A stretch of 64,000 nt of DNA from Xanthostigma xanthostigma (taxonomy: Eukaryota > Arthropoda > Insecta > Raphidioptera > Raphidiidae): assembly GCA_963575645.1 (NCBI GenBank), contig OY754469.1, forward strand, positions 42,180,753 through 42,244,752, given 5' to 3'. Below are positions 56,256 through 64,000 of this stretch, in pieces. The notes under the pieces are model-generated. The model was given only the letters and a program-made list of their open reading frames with translations, made no database searches and was not told the origin of the DNA. Position 1 is the first letter of the stretch. Each line of letters opens with the position of its first letter. A program made the position numbers and the translations under genes.

Positions 56256-57014
56256 TGTTACGGTCTGTACCCGAATTCGTCCAATGATCGAAATAAATGC
56301 GCAAAACTAGTTTTGACCAACGAATATTGCCCAAATCCGAAATCTTACATTTAAACGGGTATTGAGTGTTATAAAATGAGCAAAACTAGTTTTGCGCATT
56401 TTCATTTGGTCAAAACTAGTTCTGTCCACGGACAGTACTAGTTCTGCTTGTTTCATTCAATCAACGTCCGAACCCGAACAAAAGTAGGGTTATATTCTTG
56501 TTTATGTACCTATCTATTGAATTGTTCTCCTGAATGTTATAATTAACATAAATGTGAGATATTCAGTGTAATAATTAAGTAAAAATGCAAGATGAATTCG
56601 AATCTCAACTAGTTCGCCTATTGAAGGCTTCTGAAACAATTTTATGACAAAACATAATTACCTTACTACACTAAGTGAGGTTAAGGAAGCAAATTTTTTT
56701 AAAGCTGAATTAAAACCTCTGTCTTCGAAACAATACAGAAGAATAAATCGCTTTGATATAATAAGTATAATTGATGTGGAAAAGTTAATTAAAAAACGCA
56801 AAGAAGATTTCGATGCCATACTAGTACTGTCCGTTCAAAAATGGACAGAACTAGTTTTGTTCAATTGAAAATTCGCAAAACTAGTTTTGCTCATTTTATA
56901 ACACTCAATACCCGTTTAAATGTAAGATTTCGGGTTTGGGCAATATTTCTTGGTCAAAACTAGTATTGCGCATTTATTTCAGTCATTGACCGAACTCGGG
57001 TATAAACCCTAACA
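56256..57014 (+). mobile_element. Ginger-like element with TGTTA...TAACA ends
   Basis: The element begins TGTTACGGTCTGTACCCGA and its inverted right end begins TGTTAGGGTTTATACCCGA. Inverted similarity continues for about 165 bp on each side (GAAATCTTACATTTAAACGG, GTATTGAGTGTTATAAAATG). Flanking TATA on both sides is a 4-bp duplication. TGT...ACA ends with a 4-bp duplication are the hallmark of Ginger DNA transposons, which use a retrovirus-like integrase. ACTAGT occurs nine times in 759 bp, mostly as AAAACTAGTTTTG. Only the N-terminal part of a protein is encoded. Confidence 0.82.
56585..56868 (+). pseudogene. N-terminal fragment of an integrase-type transposase protein, frameshifted
   Basis: An ATG at 56585 opens a 20-codon frame (MQDEFESQLVRLLKASETIL) that stops at 56645. 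A second frame, overlapping by ATGA at 56644, continues for 74 codons and has 'LSSKQYRRINRFDI', 'VEKLIKK'. From memory this resembles the N-terminus of arthropod proteins annotated KRAB-A domain-containing 2-like, which carry a zinc-binding region and an integrase core further on; that is family recall, not a search. The integrase core is missing. A one-base frameshift between the two frames is the simplest reading; separate small ORFs are possible. Confidence 0.5.
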
Positions 57015-57018
57015 TATA
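57015..57018. repeat. Target duplication TATA, right
   Basis: Matches TATA at 56252-56255. Confidence 0.75.
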
Positions 57019-58961
57019 CACAATTGGAGTACCTGGCTATTTCTGCGTCGACTTTATACGTTGATGAATTGCCCGATTATAGTGATCATGTTTATGTATG
57101 TAACAATTAATGTTACATGCACAACATATTCATGCATGTGCGGGTTGGAAACAATCAGAGCATTATGCATTTATGTTGCAGTGCTATAGCTATAATACGC
57201 CGACCAACCACAATCTACCATTGTGGGTGGTAATGATTGCTACTGGTTGCATACCGTTTATACAATATGCATGTATATTGTATACAAACCGCACTGTCAT
57301 ACAATCGTTTCAATATAACAGTATTCAACGTACACCTAATTCGCGTTTTCAACAAATTGACAGATTCTAGGATTTTGAAGATTCCATACCGAAATTCCGA
57401 GATTAGATAAATTCAGAATGTCGGACGAAATCTTGAAAGCATTGAAGAAATCAGTATCCAAATTCCGAAATTAATCAAAAGGTAAAAAGTAAAATTAAAC
57501 CTGGTTTTTATTATTGACTTTCTACCAAAAAGTGATTTTCCAAATTATATTACTAGTTCATATACTCCACCGATCCTTTTCTACACTTAACTACTCTACA
57601 TTGATGTAAATAAAGCTAAAGATTCACACATGCAACCCACTTCGATCAAAAGCAAAAAAAGAACAGTATTTAATTACATTAAGGAACTTTTGAATATATA
57701 ATGCCTATACTGTATTTTAGGTGACTTGCAAAATACCAACCCTACAAAACAATACTAGTGTATTTCTTTTCGTTACAAGCTTAAATGAAATGAAAGCGAT
57801 TTATAAAATGATGAAGCATGATTTTGCATGATGATTTTTTTATCGTAATACGTAAATTGTTGTTTGAAACCTGATATCTTCAGTTCACGCATGAATTGGT
57901 ATTGTCAAAATTTAATAAATTAATGCTCCGAAACAACATGCATCGTCCTATTTGCGGTTAGGGATCTATAAAATAATAGCAGACGTTGCCCTGCCATAAA
58001 CCTGGCTAGCAAATATATTTCTTGAAATTAAATCTTTTATTCAAGCTGAAATTCTTGAATTTAAAAATATTGAAAGCTGCAGGTACGCTACTGAACATTT
58101 GGAATAATATGTTTTTTATGTGAGAAATCTGAAAAAAGCGCCACATACCGATTTCAAGTAGAGCTAAGAACCCATCCAAGTGATCCCATAAGTACAAAAA
58201 AAAAATTTCATCAAAATGGGTCGAGCTAGTTACGAGGAGAAGAATTACGAACACACGAATATATGAGATATGTTCCAAGCGGCCAGAAAACGGAAACGAA
58301 ACCGTCACCGTCATGCGCAGGTAGCTAAACCGTGTTTTAAAACCGATACAAACAGTTTCGTTTTAGTTACTGCGCATTTAAAACTGTTTATTTTCAACCA
58401 AAATTAGGCGTTGAAACTGGACTGCTTTCTTATACAAAGGGTATACTGAAACCATAACCATAGTATACAGAATCTATACCAACATCTCTACTGATTTGAT
58501 TAATGTGTATTAACTATTAAAACATGAATCTATTGTGGTAGTTAAAGTGTTCATAAATGTTCTAAATATGAGTTGGTATAGCGATATTATTATGTTCAGA
58601 TATTACATATCATATATCTATACGCAATATCAACACAAACATCAAATAATGTTTATTGATACAAACCGCACATGCAAATAATAATTATTTGTCTGGTATA
58701 TGAATGCACAATGACAACAAAGGGAATCTGGTTTTGATTATTATACATAATAATATGTATCTATCGTACGTACAGTGCGTTCAAGTACACAGCTAATCGT
58801 TGCCTCAAATACACGACATAACTTGATCTCATTTTAAGAATTACTTGTTCATTAGAACCATATACTTTTATTCTATACTGAGCATAAGAATAAAATCGCA
58901 ATCGAACCATTAGGGTGCAAACATATACTACTGTCTTTTTTTACGCTGTAAGCACTGGCGT
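57019..58961. other. No gene recognised
   Basis: Frames of 86 and 102 codons (57110-57370 plus strand, 58006-58314 minus strand) have no known motif. 58271-58375 is a fragment of the TGTTC MITE family (TCATGCGCAGGTAGCTAAAC, TTAGTTACTGCGCAT). Confidence 0.35.
58271..58375. repeat. TGTTC MITE family fragment
   Basis: Shares TGTTC at its left and the GTCATGCGCA...AGCTAAAC / GTTTTAGTTACTGCGCAT inverted blocks with 52504-52680. Confidence 0.5.
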
Positions 58962-59046
58962 ATCCAGGAGGGCAAAACAAGCACGGAGGACCCGGCTTAA
59001 GACATTTCTAATTTGCTCCCTCCTGGGCCAAAAGCTGGGCACGCCC
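58962..59046. repeat. Short inverted repeat, GGCGTATCCAGGAGGG
   Basis: ACTGGCGTATCCAGGAGGGC faces CCCTCCTGGGCC...GGGCACGCCCA. Probably a small hAT-like MITE; no duplication found. Confidence 0.5.
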
Positions 59047-59509
59047 ATGTTAACATCATAGAAAAAGACAAAGTTTTTGAAACAGAGATACTTTATTCAG
59101 ATTGAATACAAGTACATCAAACCATAATCCTATCATCATAGAAATCAAGAAATTACATCGAAGAAAGAGACGCAGATATATTTTCGATACGCTGTGTTGC
59201 CTTCGCTCACCGCACATTGAGTAGATAGTAAATTATTAAATATATGATTAGAACAATGACGTGCAAACGTCTATTCGCTCATTAAGTACAGTGAAAGCCG
59301 GTTGAACTTTCTTGTGTTACAGAATATAGTGTAAATTCTATATATAGCGACACTCAAGGTACTGTGCACTTTGTGGCGTTATTGAGAGTTGTCGTTAATC
59401 GGAGAGAAGAAATAATCCATTAATATATTTTTACTATAATATGTATTTACTCATAATATATAAAATTTATAACTGACCAACAAACATTCATATACTAGCA
59501 CAAATTACA
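59047..59509. other. No feature recognised
   Basis: AT-rich sequence; 59340-59420 (AGCGACACTCAAGGTACTGT, GTCGTTAATCGGAGAG) may be further decayed pogo-type sequence. Confidence 0.35.
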
Positions 59510-59766
59510 GCTGAGCTAAACATATGAAAGATAATCTAAGAAACAAAACAACGAATTTCTTAGAACTTGCGGTCCGCATGATACCGATAACAAAGCAACA
59601 AAATAACAAACAAGTACTGTTTATCGCTTAACGATGACGTATTGTTGTCGTTATTTAGAGTGGGTGTGTCATTATTTAAAGTGTATCATTGTATGAGCAA
59701 CAAGGTAAACCAACTAGAGTTAAGTAATTTCGACGTTTTAAGGAGTTTGTCGTTATTACACTGTAC
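59510..59766 (-). mobile_element. pogo/Tigger-type transposon 5' end, copy 2
   Basis: Inverse of 29154-29430: the end reads (minus strand) CAGTGTAATAACGACAAACT, followed by the same leader (TACTTAACTCTAGTTGGTTT, GCGACAACAAAGC-like words) down to GTTTAGCTCAGCTG. It breaks off just before the position of the transposase start codon in the other copy. Confidence 0.7.
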
Positions 59767-60242
59767 CTTTTAGATGATCGGACAGGTTCCAAAAAAAAGC
59801 AGTTTTCTTTTAATATATAATGCAACTTTTTTCGATTTTTAGAGCCTTTCGGGAGTCTCCCTTTCGTGTGGGTCCCTAGACTCGTTGCGATATTATTATG
59901 CAATTACTGCAGCACACCAAGCTTTTATGTGACAATCGGTATATACAATCGCATATTGTATAATTGTCAATGCGAAGATAGCGGCCTGTTCACAATGCTG
60001 ATGCCCTGATACACGTATTAGCGCTAGAGGGCGCCCTGACTGGGGTTAGGTCCGGGGATGAGCGCCCCACAATACACAGGGTACATATGTACTGATAATG
60101 GGACAACAACACGTATTATATGTGTATACAATAACCCTACTGATAACTGCTATTCAATACTGATGGTGATGTGATCACATCTACAGGCCTATCAGCAAGT
60201 CAATTTTAATTCATACTTCCAATTTTATTTGTGATCACAATT
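59767..60242. other. No gene recognised
   Basis: Balanced-composition patches (59850-60070) without frames or repeat partners. Confidence 0.35.
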
Positions 60243-60440
60243 TAATAATAATAATGATAATGCGTTTACCGTCCGTTTCTCGACTTTATGTCATAACAGA
60301 CGCCATTCGCACCATTACTATTTTCTATCTATCACATTTCCCATTATTTTCTACATTTTTTCAACTTCAACTTAATTAATATAGCAATGGGTAATGAAGG
60401 AATTTATATGAAATTAGAATAAGGTATGCAAATTTTGAGC
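60243..60440 (-). mobile_element. SINE, 3' half
   Basis: TAATAATAATGATAATGCG and the body up to GGTATGCAAATTTTGAGC match the SINE at 1293-1682. The tRNA-like half is missing; a hammerhead-like repeat follows directly. Confidence 0.8.
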
Positions 60441-60602
60441 AAAAAAAAATTTCTGAAGAAAATCCAAATCCGGATCGAAACGTCATCTTATGTAATATTG
60501 ATTTATAATTTTATTTTTTGTGTCAATATATAGTCTGAAAAAAATTGGTCGACAATTTTACTTATTTGAAAAGCTCTATTCAGACGTTAATCAAAGATTT
60601 GA
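60441..60602. repeat. Palindromic hammerhead-like repeat, copy G (one arm)
   Basis: The motif at 60453-60484 has core CTGAAGA, stem AATCC/GGATC (one mismatch), GAAACGTCA, then AAATTGGTCGACAATTTTA and the GCTCTATTCAGACGTTAATC flank. It joins a SINE at its left edge. Confidence 0.75.
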
Positions 60603-61253
60603 ATATAATCTTTTGTAAAAAATAAATTGCGATATTCGCTTACCCTTTTGAAGACATTTTATATTATTTCTGTGAGTGAAATAGTTCGTAAAATTACTTT
60701 ACAATTATTTAATAATGTTTGCTCCAAACTTTTGAGTTTTTAGCGAGTCTTTATAAAACCGTAACTGTTTTCTATGATTTATGATTCAGCTATGTTCAGT
60801 TGTTGATGATATCAATGTGGTGTTTATTGTACCGTGATGTTTCGGACGAAGAGAATACAAACAGACCCCACCTATCATTAATCTGTACCTCTGTTTGAAC
60901 ATATATTAATATTTGTTGTTCCTTTGTATCTATTGTCACGCCCCAGTTAGCCATATGCAGACACGGAAAATCACTAAATTTGGGGCAAAATTTAAAACAA
61001 CAGACAATACCTTAACCGTTACACAATATACTTCGATTGTTGATTTACTGATTGATTAAATTAAACAATATATTTTAGCTGAAAACTTTTCCAGCTTTCA
61101 TTTTCCCTTGTTTCCATTTAAAAAAAACGAAAACGCTTAAGATTATAATAAAATTTTTGAGAGCATGTCAATCATATAATAAAAATCAGTTCATCCGTTA
61201 TTGAGTTCATGCCAGTACATAACCAAACTAAAATTGTGTGAATGTGATTTTTA
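60603..61253. other. No feature recognised
   Basis: AT-rich sequence. Confidence 0.4.
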
Positions 61254-61481
61254 CCACGTTTTTAAAACGAACTAAAAAGTATAAAATTATTTCTTTGAGC
61301 CTTATGAGTAGGACTTGAAATTAAAAACGTGGGGCGCATTATTCGTTTTATCTCATTCATTGATAGCTATTCTCTACACTTCCTATATAACTCGCATGCG
61401 CCCCACGTTTTTCGTTTTAAATCCTACTCATGAGGTTTAAAGAAATTTTATTATACTTTTTAGTTCGTTTTAAAAACGTGG
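61254..61481. repeat. Long hairpin element, CGTGGGGCGC family, copy 3
   Basis: CCACGTTTTTAAAACGAACT, AAAAAGTATAAAATTATTTC, CCTTATGAGTAGGACTTGAA and AAAAACGTGGGGCGC pair with their inverses around a loop of about 60 bp. An extra partial arm (ACTTTTTAGTTCGTTTTAAA) follows at about 61514. The block GGAAGTTAGTTTAAACTCAA at 61630 is shared with the other copies. Confidence 0.85.
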
Positions 61482-63500
61482 CATATTAAAAAAAATATTC
61501 CTCTTACTATTTTTATACTTTTTAGTTCGTTTTAAAAACGTGATATATATATTTTTTTAAGTTCTTTTATTCTTTCCACATTTCCTTGTATTCTGAGTTA
61601 AGTTAAAAATGTCAAGTCTCTATTTTATTAGGAAGTTAGTTTAAACTCAATTACAAAATTCTACCCGGACAGACATACAAGTCAATAAAAACGTGGTAAA
61701 AATGAAAGTACGCCGCTGTTTAACAGTGGGAGCAGCTAAACAAAACCGCAGAGCAATGAAACAGTAACGCGGTTCATGTAACACAAGCACAATAAAATAA
61801 AAGCCGATAAACTTAAGAAGATTAAGTATAGACTCACGACTCAATGTGTTTGTTCAACGAGTGAATCGATGTATTAAAATGCACTAAATTAATTTTGTTA
61901 TATTATGTAGATATTTTGTTTGTATATTACGTTCAAAGCATAAAGCACATTCAGTTCAGTTGTGCGGATTGTATACAAAGCTTTTAGTACAAATACGAAA
62001 CGTTTGTGCGTTCGGAATTCTTTGAATAATACAATCAACGTTAAGAGGGCTCAATAAATTACTGCCAACGCGATGTGATGAACTGAAAACAACAGTGATA
62101 TTATCAGCCATAATCATTGGCCTCGTTGTTTCATAGTGCAGTCATATTAATGAGAGATAATAAGCTGCAAACTTGTATACACCTACATTTTGGCGTTCTA
62201 AAACTTGTCTCAAAAGTCTCATAAAATCTCGTGTCTGAGTCGTAAGTTATTCAAGGTCAAATGTCTCAAAAAAACGGTTTTTTGCTATTATCTCGGTTTT
62301 TATAGCTCTAATGATGTCAACAGATATTATAAAAATTGTAGAGCATAAAATTTGCGACAAATTTTGTTCTAAACATTTTTTCATGCGCTCAACCGTTTTT
62401 GAGATAGAGAGCGGAGAGCGCGTAGCGCTCAGCCGTACATACTGTAATACAAGGTCAACTATGAATCTCGGTGAATAATATCTTGTATAAAATTATTAAA
62501 TCGTTAAAATATCATTGACATTCGAGAAAAACATTTACGACGTAAATTTGAAGTTCGCACCTCAAAAATAACTGATATATCGTGCAGTAAGAATAAAAAT
62601 AATAGAACGAATTAATCGATCGACGACACAAAATATTAATTTGACATAAGCCACTCTGTATTGTGGCTACCGACAAGAACGTTTTCAAAATAATTTTATG
62701 GTGTGAAACATCTGAGAGTAAATAAACCGTGCAAATAGGACGTGTTACGTTTCAATTGGCGCGACGTTGTTCATGGGACGTGTTACGTTTCATTTCCGCT
62801 TGCTGTGTGTATGCGTTGGACAGCTGTGTGTTAGTTATGTGTATGTGTCGGAGTTGCAAACATGACGTTTGTTGATACGTTTAATTTAGGTACTAGAATT
62901 TCGTTAGATGACAGGGCGAAATTTAGTTACTAGAATTTCGCTTAAATTTATGTTTGACGTCTGCCAGGCGTTCCACGACGGTTCACACTTTTTTAGTAAA
63001 TGGCTACGACTAATACCGTAACAAAGATTTAATTTCTGCCTTTAGACTCTGATTCAGGCATCTTTAATTAAATAAATCATTTCGCGTTTTGTTTTTAAAT
63101 ATTTTTTTTTAATTTATAGAAGATATATGTAGCAAAATATAAAAAAACACATATTGAAGTAGGTGCGGTGCAGAATATACAAATATGGTGGAGGCGCCGA
63201 GTTAGACCCGGCACTTACACCGTATTTTTGCTTAATATTTTTTGATAACATAATAATTCTACATACAAATACGAAAATTATTATTTTATTGGTGTTTTCT
63301 TTGTTCTTTAATTTATTATTTTTATTATAATTTAACAAAATTTGCAGAGTCAAATTTGATAGAATAAGTACTTACGCAATAGTTACTGAAGTTTTGAATT
63401 GCTAATAAATAATTTTAATTACTTGTATATTTTTTATCAAAACTTTGTTTGATGCTTTTCTTTTCCTAATAAAATTATACAACAGCGTAAATACCTTTGT
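61482..63500. other. No gene recognised
   Basis: 62230-62460 reads like decayed mobile-element sequence (AACCGTTTTTGAGATAGAGA, GCGGAGAGCGCGTAGCG). 62860-62960 has a local direct repeat of TAGTTACTAGAATTTCG / GGTACTAGAATTTCG. No coding sequence is supported. Confidence 0.35.
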
Positions 63501-63502
63501 AG

Positions 63503-63724
63503 TACCGTATTTTTCGGAGTATAAGATAAGACGCACTTCAAATTTATATAAAGATGATTTTTAGAAAAATATATTTAAATGTTACTTTCGGATCATAATT
63601 TGTATTTATTGTTAACATAAATTTAGAGACGATTTATTGAAAAAAATATTTTAATATGACCTTCAGAGAAGACGCTCCCAAAATTTGAGTCCAATTCTCT
63701 ATGTAAAATGGTGCGTCTTATAGG
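63503..63724. mobile_element. Probable MITE, ACCGTATTTTTCGGAG end
   Basis: The left end ACCGTATTTTTCGGAGTATA followed by GACGCAC faces GTGCGTCTTATAG at the right; the right end is truncated before its outer part. Confidence 0.5.
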
Positions 63725-63726
63725 TT

Positions 63727-63773
63727 CAAGTACAATATGAAAATTCAAATTTAGAATTTTCATATTGTACTTG
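63727..63773. repeat. Short palindrome
   Basis: CAAGTACAATATGAAAATTC and GAATTTTCATATTGTACTTG are exact inverses with a 7-base loop. Confidence 0.85.
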
Positions 63774-63806
63774 AAAAAGTCTCAATCTATAGACGAAACG
63801 TTGTAC
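63767..63806 (+). ncRNA. Hammerhead-ribozyme-like motif, GTAC type
   Basis: Order GTAC, TTGAAAA, stem II GTCT/AGAC, GAAAC, GTT, GTAC. Stem I (GTAC/GTAC) and stem II pair; the core has two changes from CTGANGA, so it is probably inactive. Confidence 0.4.
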
Positions 63807-63878
63807 ACTAATAAATATAACTTTTTATCCACAATCCTGCGATTTTTCTTATTAATTATTATCTCGATGGACACGATA

Positions 63879-64000
63879 TCTATACTAATATATATAAAGC
63901 TGAAGAGTTTGTTTGTTTGTTTGTTTGAACGCGCTAATCTCAGAAACTACTGATTCAAATTGAAAAACATTTTTTTTGTTGGATAGCCCATTTATTGAGG
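63879..64000 (+). mobile_element. Helitron 5' end, continues beyond the window
   Basis: TCTATACTAATATATATAAAG after A, then TTTGTTTGTTTGTTTGAACG and GTTGGATAGCCCATTTATTG, matching the head of 27248-28022. Confidence 0.85.

Overview
The window is AT-rich eukaryotic DNA, most likely from a moth or butterfly. The clearest sign is short Helitrons that start TC(TATACTAATAT) and end in CTAG next to a host T, with the head common in lepidopteran genomes (TTTGTTTGTTTGAACGCGC, then a 'GGATAGCCCATTTAT' block). No long host gene is visible: the longest open frame is 116 codons and lies inside a palindromic repeat. I read the window as intergenic or intronic sequence built mainly from mobile elements, many of them nested.

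Layout. 0-10 kb: several copies of a palindromic repeat carrying a hammerhead-ribozyme-like motif, a full-length tRNA-derived SINE with a 19-bp target duplication, two foldback elements, and a TTAA-flanked element containing a 535-bp TG...CA insert that looks like a solo LTR. 10-20 kb: a hAT element rich in CG, a 655-bp element with inner palindrome and tandem repeats, a hAT element with a perfect 8-bp duplication, a GGCCGC-ended palindromic MITE, and a TTAA-bounded piggyBac element with a small spliced gene. 20-30 kb: large inverted repeats, two near-identical direct copies of a GACGTGATAACGTC-ended element, a Helitron carrying a tRNA-Lys-like relic, a second tRNA-like relic, a truncated pogo/Tigger-type gene and a second member of the first hAT family. 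30-43 kb: inverted repeats, a minus-strand Helitron, a SINE split by another element, nested palindromes and an inverted pair of TTAA-flanked elements. 43-53 kb: a dispersed repeat pair, a promoter-like block with a 40-codon frame, a hairpin element, a possible small membrane-protein frame, and a TA-flanked element. 53-64 kb: a 1.47-kb near-perfect palindrome inside a foldback element, a Ginger-like element with TGTTA...TAACA ends and a TATA duplication, a second pogo end, SINE and hammerhead-like repeats, another hairpin element and the start of a Helitron.

The genes do not form a pathway. The parts with visible internal logic are: (1) the piggyBac element, whose short gene encodes only the C-terminal part and cysteine-rich DNA-binding domain of a transposase and which carries three copies of a 20-22-bp palindrome; (2) the Ginger-like element, with ~165-bp terminal inverted repeats and nine ACTAGT cores; (3) a hammerhead-like fold that recurs in several unrelated-looking repeats with stem II paired by different sequences. 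All calls come from reading the sequence by eye; no search or folding program was run.
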